DNA of 64,000 nucleotides from Cryptomeria japonica (Eukaryota > Streptophyta > Pinopsida > Cupressales > Cupressaceae): NCBI RefSeq assembly GCF_030272615.1, contig NC_081414.1:236759233-236823232 (forward strand). The letters run 5' to 3'. Of the stretch, positions 45,570-56,328 are shown piece after piece. Below the pieces are notes generated by a model. The model saw only the letters and a program-made list of their open reading frames with translations, made no database searches and was not told the DNA's origin. The translations under genes were made by a program, and so were the position numbers. Numbering within the stretch: position 1 is the first letter of the stretch; each line of letters opens with the position of its first letter.

Positions 45570-46352
45570 TGTAGACACCTAAAATTGTCATGTCTAATTA
45601 AATAAATATTTTATTTATTTAATTATCTAAGCCTAATTCTTCTATTAATTAAATAAATCTTTATTTATTTAATTAATTCATTTATCCTCTTCTAGCCTTA
45701 TTTCTCATTTAAATAAATACATTTATTTATTTAAATTATCCTTTTCCTAAATTAAATAAATATCTTATTTATTTAATTATCCCACTTCTTCTATTAATTA
45801 AATAAATCTTTATTTATTTAATTAATTCATTAACCTTTTCTACCCATGACACATGTCATTCATCTCTTAATTCATACACTACCTCCCCCTTTCATTATTT
45901 TATTATTTCCTCTACCTACCCTCTAATCATAGCCGACCTCCTTTTACACCTCTCAATCTTATCCCTCCATTTCATATAGTGTCTTCTATATAAGGAAATG
46001 CTTCCTTCATTATCAAACCCTAATCATTCTATGCATTCTAATCATCTTTTATGCACTTGACTACACTACGATCCTACTTGCAACCACATTTCGTTCTTTG
46101 TTGAGCTCTTGTGCACATAAAATCTGAGAGTAAATATATCAAGCAAGATCAATGGAGATAGGAAGAATGGAGATCCAAAACCCTATTGGACATGTGATGG
46201 TATAATCTTTGTGATTTTATTTGATTTGCATTGTCTTAGGTAATCTTCATATGTTATGGTGGATCTTTGTTGTTGTTAGGCTAGGGTTTTGTGGTTGAAT
46301 TCATTTAGCCTTTCAATATCGTTATTATTGTTATCCATTCTCACCATATACC
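45570..46352 (+). repeat. 5' LTR of element E
   Basis: TGTAGACACC...CATATACC, 783 bp; the last base differs from the CA end of the 3' copy. The first 260 bp contain five AT-rich inverted repeats, the first perfect: 14-bp arms at 45595-45608 and 45612-45625. Confidence 0.95.
45987..45994 (+). promoter_or_regulatory. TATA-like box in the 5' LTR of element E
   Basis: TATATAAG, the best TATA match in the LTR and present in both copies (also 61294-61301). It would start the genomic RNA around 46020, leaving about 330 bp of R-U5. Confidence 0.6.
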
Positions 46353-46355
46353 TTT

Positions 46356-46373
46356 TGGCATGCCTGGTGGGAC
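46356..46373 (+). other. Primer binding site of element E
   Basis: TGGCATGCCTGGTGGGAC, three bases after the LTR end; related to the site of the left-edge element. The tRNA is not identified. Confidence 0.6.
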
Positions 46374-46462
46374 TCTTGTCCCTTTTGTATTTAACATTTT
46401 GTTGCAGATTTTGTAATGTGAAGTTGCAGATCCGACGTTTTTGGCAACATTTTGATATTTCC

Positions 46463-46718
46463 GCGTCTGCGTACTTTCGGATCACATTTTTGATTTTCTG
46501 GTGTGTCTGTGACATCTGGAATCACGTCTGTGTTACTGGCAATATTTTATTTTGCAGGTTCCAGGAAAGCGCGTTTGTGTTCTAAAGGTGCGTCTGTGAT
46601 GTTTTTAGCCGCGTCTGTGTCCAGGAAGCGCGTCTGTGTTCTGTAGTCACGTATGTGCATCACAGAACCGCGTCTGTGTCACAAAGGCGCATCTGTGTGG
46701 AAGGTAACCACATTTGTG
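46463..46718 (+). repeat. Phased GCGTCTGTG array I in the leader of element E
   Basis: The 9-bp word or a one- to two-base variant starts at 46463, 46503, 46524, 46571, 46590, 46611, 46630, 46649, 46670, 46689 and 46710. From 46571 on every step is 19 or 21 bp. The bases between words differ from unit to unit, so it is not an ordinary minisatellite. Confidence 0.9.
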
Positions 46719-47317
46719 TTCATCAGTGTCAAATTTTGGGTTTTTATTGATTCAGTTTTCGGATTTTGCATTTAGGGTTTCAGATCTGGTTTATTTTGAG
46801 CTAACATTTTCAGATCTAGCTAACAAAATTGGTGCAGCTTGTCTTGGAAGGCTAAATCGTTTGGTTGAAGGCCCCTATTTTCACAAAGTCTTTTGGGTTT
46901 AAAATTTACCTAACTTGTGTGCTTGCAGGAAGAGGTCATTATTTCAAACAACCCAAACTACTAACAACTCTTTGTTGCAGGTCCTTGGCAAGGGTTTTTG
47001 GATTTTTGTTGTGTGCCTTGTTTTCATAGACTAGCAAAGACTTCAATTGGTGCACTAAAATTGAATCATTGTCTTTTGTGTCTTGAGCAATAGGCTCTTT
47101 TTGTTTAATCTTTAGAGGGCCTGTCTTCCCGTGTGGTCATTAAGACTGCTAGTGAGAAGAGAACGACCCAAGTGGTAGCAAAAGAAAAGCCATCTTCTTC
47201 CAAACCACTATAAATAATTGTATTCATGGTGAAAACTATGAATACCGTGTGCTGATTAGTTCATACCAACACTATGTCTCCCCATAAACTCATTTGATCA
47301 AATTTATTTGATCAGTT

Positions 47318-47660
47318 GTAGGGCGTAACCCCTACCGGCTGGGAGCCTTTTGTATTTACAGAGCTGAAAGTGCCGCATGTATGGCCACATGAGCGGATGC
47401 CCTTACTAGCACCTTTTTGTTTTAGAAGCCCAAATCCTTCTAGTTGTTGGGGCAGGAGGTCGGACCTCTGGTAGCGGCCCACACACATACGGTTCTTAGT
47501 AGAGATACAAAGTTCACCACGGGGAGTTTTCGTGGGGACTGATGCTTGGCTGACCCGAGAAGTGAGTGCCGAGGGTGGAGCCAGTGAGGTCAAGCATCTA
47601 AGTATCCGCTCTGAATAGCGTAGCCTCAGGGGTAAAACCCCATGTGGGATCAACAACTAT
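47318..47660 (+). other. GC-rich structured island in the leader of element E
   Basis: About 340 bp of higher GC content in an AT-rich leader. It holds successive perfect small stems: GTAGGG/CCCTAC (47318-47335), GAGGT/ACCTC (47456-47468), CCACG/CGTGG (47517-47535) and GGGG/CCCC (47629-47641). A 114-residue frame on the other strand has no recognisable motif. Candidate RNA packaging or translation-control element. Confidence 0.5.
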
Positions 47661-47944
47661 TGTCCTGGCCAGCCATAAGAATTGTGCTTGACTTATGTTA
47701 AACATTCAAAACATTCAAGACCAAACAGCAAAACATTGTGTCTTTTGTGTCTTCAAGTGTATGCAAAACATTTTTTTTACATCAAACAACACACTTTTCT
47801 TGGAGTCATTTTGAGTCTAGACACTTGCAAACATTGAGTCCTCATCAACATTGTGTCCTCTTGTCACAAACAGTCAAATAGTCAGATTTGGTCACAACAA
47901 AACAACTTCACAGATTGGAAAAATTGCACAAAATTTGCAGAAAC

Positions 47945-48126
47945 GCGTCTGTGTTGGGCATAATAGCGTCTGTGTTGTATAACTGCGTCTGTGAAGGGCA
48001 GAATCATGTCTGTGTTCCAACAGTCAATATTACACTTTGCAAAAACTCTCAGAAGCACGTTTGTGTTAAATAGAGAAGCGTTTGTGTCAGGAAATCGCGT
48101 CTGTGAAGTATACAGGTGCGTCTATG
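47945..48126 (+). repeat. Phased GCGTCTGTG array II in the leader of element E
   Basis: Words start at 47945, 47966, 47985, 48006, 48057, 48078, 48097 and 48118; all steps are 19 or 21 bp except one gap of 51. It ends about 500 bp before the gag start. Confidence 0.9.
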
Positions 48127-48624
48127 TCCAGAATTGAAAAAAAAAAAACTGTTACAGTCCAGCAAACAAACACAGTCAGTTCGGAATTCTTGAGCTTCCT
48201 AGGTCATTTCTCCAAGGTTCATTTAGCATTCAACCTATCCTTGGGTCTCACAAAGTCCATCATTGCTTTGCATCTCTCATTACATACACAATTGTCTAAA
48301 CTTGAGTCAAAAGGTCACTTGCTTGTCCTCACTATACTTTGTCAACACACTACATACAACAACACTTTGCTAAGTGGTCCCTCATCAAGGTTTCTTACCT
48401 TTGGGTCTCATTTGGTCTTGCTTAGAGTCAAGGTCAACTTACCTCATCAAGAGAAACTATCCTCTCTTTGGAAGTCACACCTACTCTACTACATACATAC
48501 TTGGTCTTAAACTTTGGACATTGCAAGTACACTTCAGATTCATTTACATTCCATCCAACTCTTGGTCTTCCATACTCTTTGCATTTTTCATCTAGTCTTA
48601 CACATCTTGGTCAATACCTAGTTC

Positions 48625-50990
48625 ATGGTTGAAACCCGCCTTCAAAAATCTAGGAGAGAAACTAAAGAGGCTCAAGAGTCTGCAAACATGAGTTCTTATG
48701 AGTATGACAATGAGATCTTTTTCAATTCTGATCATACTACATTACCTGACATGGATTCCTATAGAAACATTCCAAATGTTGAGAACATGGACACTATAAA
48801 CAACAATGCTACACACAATGACAATATGGACAACTTTTCCGTACATTCAGCAGATGTGGAAGAATCCATTATGAATCCCCATTTCAATCGATTGGTTGAG
48901 GAAATCATGAGGAGGGATAGACAATACTTCTTACAAATGATTGCACAAAGTGGAGCCAAGATACCTCATGATTTTGACATGTCTCAAATAATGGAAAATC
49001 AACCTTTGCAACAACCTCACTCCAACATGGATCAAAGGAGACCTAATAGTGGAGGAAATAGAGGACCACCTATGGTACTTGAATCACCATCAGCTTTGCT
49101 TCAAAAACTAGAGGTCCCACATACATATGGTCAAACATATGATACTCACCTTCCCAGACCATTATGGAAGTCTTATGGAGAAAAATATGCTCAATCACAT
49201 ATCAATGCTAAGGATCAACCACCAAGGCAATGGGATATTCAAAGGCATGCTCAAAATTTGGACACAAGGAAACCCCACGTCAAATTTGGGGGCAATACAA
49301 TAGAACATGAAATGCCTACAGAGTATGGTATACATGCACAAAATAGATATGGTGTGCCTCAATATGAATCTATACCAAGTATGCAGCATCACTATAGACC
49401 TCCTCCATATGAACATGTGTATGATCAATATCATCCATATATGTAACATGCTCCTCCTCCAATGGGTACCTCAAACATAGGATAAGGTCCAAGAAGTCGA
49501 TCTCCACCTAAGAGCAATTTGGAACAACAAATCAGGGACTTACAAAAGAAAATTGAGGACATAAATACACCAAAGCCAACATACACAATGAGAGACATAT
49601 GTCCTTATCCATTTGACAAGAGCATTCCAATGCCTCCTTTTCCTACACATTTTGTGACGCCTAAATTTGATAAGTATAGAGGAAAAGGGGATCCTAAGAC
49701 ACACATAAGACAGTTTTTCACAGCTTGCATTGAGGTAGCAGCAGAAGAGACATATTTGATGAGATTATTCCCACAAAGCTTAGGTGATCAAGCTATGGAA
49801 TGGTTCTCCCAACTTCCACGAATTAAGTCGTGGGGTGACTTAGCAGAGGCATTTATTCAACATTTCTCCTACAACATAGAGACAGACATATCAGTCACTA
49901 CTTTGTGCAACACCAAACAAAAAGAGGGAGAGTCTTTTGCATCATTCTTACAAAGATGGAGAAATCTAGCTAGCAGATGCTCTTGTGAAATTCCACAAAA
50001 ACAAAGGGTAGAAATGTTCACCCAAAATGTTAACAAAGACATTGGCTATGATCTAAGAAAAGTCTATTTGTCCACCTTCAAGGACGTTATTGAAAAAGGC
50101 TTAGCGACAGAAAAGGTTCTAATTGAACAAGGAGTCATCAAGATATTTAAGGAAAACAAAGATGACTTTAAAGGAAAAGACAAGCCAAGATTTTGGAATA
50201 AGAACAAGAGCACAGTCAACGATGGTGTTGTTGACACCAACACAGTGCAACCCAAACTCATATTTTCAGGATCAAGTTCTACAAATAATCAAGTGAATAC
50301 TCAAACAACTTCCAGATCATGAAGGAAGTACACTCCATTGGGAGAACCACTTGAGTCAGTTTTCAAGAAGCTAGTGGCAAACAAGGTGATCACAATTCCA
50401 GATTTTCCTCCATATGAACCAAAGGTTAAACCAAATTGGTGGAATGATGATGAATATTGTGAATTTCATAAGAGAAAAAGTCATAAGATAGGAAATTGTC
50501 ATCGACTGAAGAACATCATACAAGATCTCATTGATAGAGGTGATATTGAGATTGAGGGACATTCGTCTAATCAAGAACATGAGATGTTTAAGGAACCATT
50601 CCCAAAACATGACAAAGGAAAAGCTAAAGCCACAGAGGATCAAACCAACTATACCAAAGCATTTTACAATTATGATTCAACCATCAATCACATCTCGATG
50701 GACAATTATGTCTCTACCATTATCATCAAGGACAAAACATCTGAGAATTCTACCCAGAGACCCAGAATTGTCCTAAAAGGTGTTGGATCTTCTTCTGAAC
50801 CTACCTCTGAATGTAATGTTACAACTCGTCGGGGTAAAATCACTTTGCAAGGTGCTCCAACTAAAAACACCGCTTCTTCATCAACCAAACCTGAGTATGA
50901 CCTTGTAGAACAACTAGGGAAGACACCCGCGCTCATCTCCATCCTTGAGCTATTATGCATATCTCCCGCACATAAAGCCATTCTAGACAA
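48625..50990 (+). pseudogene. Gag of element E
   Basis: Start chosen at the first methionine of the frame that continues through pol; the N-terminus is basic (MVETRLQKSRRETKEAQES), as in D. A helical NPHFNRLVEEIMRRDRQYF follows, then a Tyr/His/Pro-rich stretch. The gag core is near 49640-50150 (YRGKGDPKTHIRQFFTAC, QAMEWFSQLP, TLCNTKQKEGESFASFLQRW). The knuckle YCEFHKRKSHKIGNCHRL lies near 50456-50510, followed by QDLIDRGDIEIEG. In-frame stops: TAA 49444-49446, TAA 49483-49485, TGA 50320-50322. No frameshift. Confidence 0.87.
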
Positions 50991-51687
50991 AATCTTGAGA
51001 GATACTGTCGTTCCTACTGATCTGAACGTGGACCAGTTTCAAGCCATGGTGGGATACCTTTCCATTCCACACTCCCTTACTTTCACAGAAGCCAATGACG
51101 CCTCTGTAAGTCAGCCACATAATGCACCACTACACATTGAAGCCTTCATACACAAACATCGAATAAAAAGAATTATGATGGATGGAGGAGCAGGTCTAAA
51201 CATTTGCACATTAAGCACTATTACACAATTGGGATATTCTGATAAAGCTGTGAATTCTACAAACAAGATCACCATTAAGGCATATGATGATGAAGAGCGT
51301 TCATCCAAGGGCACAGTTACATTACCTCTCAGAGTTGGGCCGGTTACAAAAGATGTGGTTTGTCAAGTCCTAGACCTGGATCTCACTTACAACATATTGC
51401 TAGGACGCCCTTGGATTCATGAAATGAGGGCAGTCCCATCCACATATCACCAATGCATTAAGTTTCCTCATAATGGAGTGGAAGTAACAGTTAACGGTGA
51501 TCCAAATCCATTCATATACTGCAATAACCTGAAATCAAAAACTGAGACCATCATTCCCAGTAATCGTGAGGTTGTTCCTTCCTTGGCATACATTGATCCT
51601 GAGTCATTAAAACCTTCGACATCAAAACAAGGTGAGCTTAAAGGCAAGTTTCAAGACAAAGGCATGGGGGAATATACTTTAAATTAG
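50991..51687 (+). pseudogene. Protease of element E
   Basis: Same frame as gag. The active-site region is MMDGGAGLNICT near 51176-51211 and the C-terminal block is ILLGRPWIHEMRAVPSTYH near 51390-51450, then CIKFPHNGVEVTVN. It would cut the gag-pol polyprotein. The domain has no internal stop; the frame closes with TAG at 51685-51687. Confidence 0.83.
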
Positions 51688-52986
51688 ACCATGTACTTAC
51701 AACAAGTCATGAGCTCTCCAAAAGAATATGGAAGACCACATCCTAACAAGAAAATCTCCATCATGATGCTCAAATAGGACCCTACTACCTTTCAAAGATG
51801 GGGTGAACTAGAAGAGGAAGATTTATACCAAATGCTTTTCAGAGAAAATGAAGAGGAAACACAAGATCACATCAAGCTACCATGTGAGAAATATGGCAAA
51901 GGCTTCAAAATTCTGCAAAAATTCGGGTATGATGGAAAAAACCCTTTGGGATTACGAAAAAAAGGCATCATTGAACCTTTACAACCTGAATTGACTCTCA
52001 AGAAGGAACGCTCGAAAGGACTTGGTTTCTCAACTTCCAAGGTCCACACCCAAAGGATAGAAGAAGCCTTACAAATCAAAGCTACCAAAATGCAACAAGA
52101 GGATCACTATTCCACAGATTCTAACGAATGGGAATGGGGTTCAGACAAGTCTTCCAGTGACTACGAGCTCACCGAAACGTTTAGAGAGCCAGATGAACCA
52201 ACAGAAGAAGAGGAATTTTATAACAAGTTCAGAGTTGGTCAAGAAACAACCCATGAGGAGTCTACACAGTCCTTGTCTCAAGGTTCTAGGTTGAAATCAC
52301 ATAGGATGAGAACACCTATCCCAGAATGCGCTACTAGTGATGATAATTTGGATTTGCTCGCGATCGAGACTGATGAGGAGAGTGCCATCGATGACCTCGA
52401 TAATTACCTTGACGTACCCGAATATAACTGCATCTTCACTCTTAGCCCCGCTAACTTTGAAGACATTAACGGCCTTCCCCTTGTTCATCACCAACTCATT
52501 GACTGGGATCATGAAGGACCTGCACAGTTTGACACATTCCAAAATGATGAAGCTTTTATTGACTATCTGGGCATACGAGATGCTCTTCCCCCTGGAGACC
52601 ATAAAGCGGGATACACTATAGAACTCAATAGCGTGGCATATTTTGGTGAGGGTGTCGGACCTTCCAGTCACAAAAATGTGAAAATAAGAACAAATCAAGG
52701 GTCTTATGGCGAAAACCACACTATGGCGTTGTTTGACCCCAAAAAAGTAAAAATAAAGGACGTATCTGAGGGTGAAAACCTCTCCGAGGCACCTGAAGAT
52801 GGAAGGCTCGACATTCTCCCAGCATCATATGAGGAAAACTCATCCATGTTGGTCGAAGAAACTATCAAAACAAACATTGGTACAAAGGAGGTTCCACACA
52901 ACATATTCCTAGCTCAATCACTAACAGAGTCCAAAAGGTCAAAATTCATAAGTTTCTTCAAAGAACAAAAAATCAACTTTGCCTAG
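51688..52986 (+). pseudogene. G-patch and acidic linker of element E pol
   Basis: Continues the frame after TAG at 51685 and a second TAG at 51775-51777. The G-patch-like domain is YGKGFKILQKFGYDGKNPLG near 51889-51950, ending in SKGLGFSTSK. A long acidic, Ser/Glu-rich linker follows (52080-52850) and leads to the RT N-terminus. TAG at 52984-52986 stands where element D has TGG. Presumed RNA-binding accessory of the polymerase; role inferred from the domain only. Confidence 0.75.
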
Positions 52987-54729
52987 TCCTACGCTGATAT
53001 GCCTAGATTAGATCCGGATTTGGTAATGCATCATTTGACAGTCAAACTGGGGGCAAAACCAGTAAAATAGAAACTAAGAAAAATGCATCCACAAGCGGCA
53101 TTACTAGTCAAAGCAGAACTTGAGAAATTACTCGATGTCGGATTCATACGCCCAATTGATTATCCTGAATGGATCTCCAACTTGGTACCTGTTAGTAAAC
53201 CAGATCGCAGCATCAGAATTTGCACAGATTTCAGAGACATCAACAAAGCTTGTCCAAAGGATGACTTCCCATTGCCAAATATTGACTTGATTGTTGATCT
53301 CACAGCAGGTCATGAAATGTTATCACTAATGGATGGATTCTTTGGTTATAATCAAATAAGGATCGCACCCGAGGATCAACACAAAACATCATTTACTTGT
53401 CCGTGGGGAACTTTCTGCTAGAATGTCATGCCTTTCGGGCTAAAGAATGGAGGTGCTACATATCAAAGAGCCATGACTACTATCTTTCATGATCTCATGC
53501 ACGTAACCGTGGAAGATTATGTTGACGATCTCTTGGGCAAATCAATAGATAGAAATACACATTTGGACATACTTTCAGTTGTCTTTGATCGGTTGGAAAA
53601 ATACAAAGTAAGATTAAACCCCAAGAAATGTGTCTTTGGAGTAACCTCCGGGAAGCTCCTAGGATTCATTGTATCCAAAAGGGGAATTGAAGCTGATCCA
53701 GCAAAAGTTAAGGCCATCTTGGAGATGCAACCACCAAGAAATATCAGTCAACTTCGATCCTTACAAGGCAGACTCTAGTCCATCCGAAGATTCATAGCAC
53801 AACTGGCAGATAAGTGTAATCCTTTTCAGCACCTACTACATAAAAACATCAAATTCAAATGGGATGATAACTATCAACAGGCCTTCCAGACGCTCAAAGA
53901 TTATCTTCTAAATCCGCCAGTTCTGATGCCACCAGTTCCAGATCAACCATTGTTATTATACATATCAGCTACTCCAACAGCATTGGGGGCACTCTTAGCA
54001 CAACAAAGTGCTGAAGGCAAGGAAAAAGCAGTATACTATATCAGTCGCACATTAGTAGGATACGAGCTAAACTACACACCAATTGAGTGTGCATGTCTCA
54101 CCATGGTCTTTGCTTCGCAGAAATTATGACATTATATGCTTACTCATAAGACTAAGTTAGTTGCAAGGATAGACCCATTGAAATACCTTCTCAATAAGGC
54201 AACACTTACTGGGCGACTGGCAAAATGGGTAATGATCCTGAGTGAATTCGACATCGAATATGTAGATAGAAAAGCAATAAAAGGACAAGCCATTGCAGAT
54301 CAATTAGCAGATGCTCCCATGATAAATGATGTTCCTCTAAGTTCAAAATTTCCAGACGAATCAATTTTGACAATGTCACATGCAAAGCCATGGCAACTGT
54401 ACTTCGATGGCTCATACACACAGCATGGGGCAGGAGCTGGCATCCTCTTTATAACTCCTCAAGGGGATTCTATACGAAAATCATACCGCTTATCATTTCC
54501 TTGCACTAACAATATAGCGGAATACAAGGCATTAACAACAGGATTACGAATGGCAGTTCAATGGAAGATCCAGGAACTTCGTGTTTTTAGGGACTCCCAA
54601 CTTGTCATTCATCAAGCAACTAATGATTACCAAACAAAAGATGAGAAATTAATGCCTTATAAACAAATGGTGGACGACCTGAAACAACACTTCACAAAGA
54701 TAGACTTTGAGCAGATACCAAGAGAGTAG
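52987..54729 (+). pseudogene. Reverse transcriptase, RNase H and second (archaeal-type) RNase H of element E
   Basis: RT: DFRDINKACPKDDFPLPNID (53230), FTCPWGTFC, catalytic YVDD at 53518-53529, LGFIVSKRGIEADPAKVKAI. First RNase H: LLLYISATPTALGALLAQQ (53950), again with Ser in place of the first catalytic Asp. Second RNase H: WQLYFDGSYTQHGAGAGILF (54391), NNIAEYKAL, FRDSQLVIH and, past the stop at 54727, AADAMATIAS; its four acidic residues are all present. In-frame stops: TAG 53068, TAG 53419, TAG 53776, TGA 54127, TAG 54727. No frameshift. Confidence 0.88.
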
Positions 54730-56124
54730 AATCGCGCCGCAGATGCCATGGCTACAATTGCTTCCCTGATTGATTTACCTCCAAACGAGACTCGCTATGA
54801 GTTCTTGGTGGATAACCTTTTGGTTCCTTCATATGAGATCATGCCTACTGAGACTATATGCGTTGTCGGTCCCGAATCCCAGTTATATGGTTCCATTTTC
54901 ACATACCTACGTGACAATACTTTACCTCCTGATCTATCAAATAACCAACATCGCACTTTCATTCGCCAATCCTCTCGATATGTCATTTTAGCTGATATCC
55001 TATACTGATGAGGTCTATATGGCACTCTTCTTAGATGTTTAGAAAGCGACGAAGCTCAGATTGCGTTACGGGAAGTGCATGAAGGGATATGTGGTCCTAC
55101 CTTGGCCAAGAAACTCATCAGGACTGGGTATTACTGGCCCAATATGGAGAAAGACTCATGTCAGTTTGTCAAGAAATGTAAGCAATGTCAAATTCATGGA
55201 GACCTCATACATGCACCAGCACAAGAACTTCAACCACTTGCGTCTCCTTGGCCCTTTTGTCAGTGGGGACTCGATCTCATAGGCAAGATTCACCCTCCTT
55301 CCTCTAATGGTCATAAATTCATTATCAATGCCACAGAGTATTTTACAAAATGGATTGAAGTCATGCCTCTCACACAAGTCATAGGAAAATAGATTGCTAC
55401 ATTCATCCTTAACTATATCATTTGCCGATATGGTATTCCTGTTTCCATTATCACTGATAACGAGCGTCCCTTCAAAAATCAGGATGTTCATGAACTCTGT
55501 GACCACTTTCATATTTCCCATCGTTTCTCCACACCATATTACCCCCAAGGTAATGGCCAAGCTGAAGCATCTAACAAAACAATCCTTAAAATCCTAAAGA
55601 AGACAGTCGATGATGCTGGTCATAATTGGCATATCCAACTCAATCTTGCACTTTGGGCCTATCGCACAAGTGTCCGCACACCTACAGGAGCTACACCCTA
55701 TTCACTTGTCTTTGGCGCTAAAGCTATCTTGCCTATTGAGGTCGAACTACCCTCTCTATGGGTTTCTCTGCAAAACATCATCAGTGATGAAGACTATAGG
55801 GTCTCTCGCTTACAAGAGCTGGAACTACTGGATGAACAAAGACAAATTGCTTTTAATCATCTCAAGGCTTACCAACAACGAATGAGTCGCACCTACAATC
55901 ACAAGGTCAAGCCTCGCACATTTGAGGTAGGTGATTTGGTTCTCAGAGAAAATCCTAAAAATCAACAAGACAGAGAGAAGAAGGGCAAGTTCGAACCAAA
56001 CTGGCTTGGTCCCTACATTATTACAGCAGCATATGGATCTGGTGCATATCAGCTCTCAACTACAGAAGGTGAACCTTTGGAGGATCCTATCAACAGCATG
56101 CACCTTCGCAGGTTTTACAAATAG
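54730..56124 (+). pseudogene. Integrase of element E
   Basis: Zinc-binding region HEGICGPTLAKKLIRTGYYW...CKQCQIHG (55078-55200); compared with D about five residues including the second His are missing. The DDE core is preserved: WGLDLIGKIHPPS (55266), IITDNERPFKN (55450) and GNGQAEASNKT (55552). C-terminal region: RPTRTFEVGDLVL-like block near 55913-55942, then WLGPYIITAAYGSGAYQLS and a stop after HLRRFYK at 56124. In-frame stops: TGA 55006-55008 and TAG 55390-55392. It would insert the DNA copy. Confidence 0.87.
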
Positions 56125-56316
56125 CCCTTCAGAGTATCCTAATTCAAAAATACAAAAAAAAAAAAAAATCATCAAATATTTCAAAAATACAAAAAAAATT
56201 ATAAAACAAAAAAAAATCGTTACTTGGTGAAAACTTGGCAAACAACCACCTTGTGACACAAAAAACATTGAAAAATCAAAAAAGTAAACAGAAATTTTTT
56301 CGTCCAGTGGTGAAAA

Positions 56317-56328
56317 CCACTTCGGTGG
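56317..56328 (+). other. UUCG hairpin downstream of pol in element E
   Basis: CCAC-TTCG-GTGG, a stem with the very stable cUUCGg tetraloop; element D has the UCCG form. About 40 bp on, TGGTGA and TCACCA can pair (56345-56364). Confidence 0.6.

Noticed and set aside
47470-47520. Resemblance of CATACGGTTCT to the 3' strand of a group II intron domain V
   Set aside because: The partner strand (GAGCCGT type) and bulge are absent, so no domain V can be formed.
47312-47656. 114-residue minus-strand frame in the leader of E
   Set aside because: Lies in the stem-rich GC island; no motif, no start context or splice signals like those of the PMD gene.
46463-48126. Possible CRISPR-like array because of regularly spaced short repeats
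   Set aside because: Repeats are 9 bp, spacers about 11 bp, the host is a plant and the array sits in a retrotransposon leader.
55156-55560. Minus-strand 134-residue frame opposite the integrase of E
   Set aside because: The plus strand carries clear integrase motifs; this is a shadow frame.
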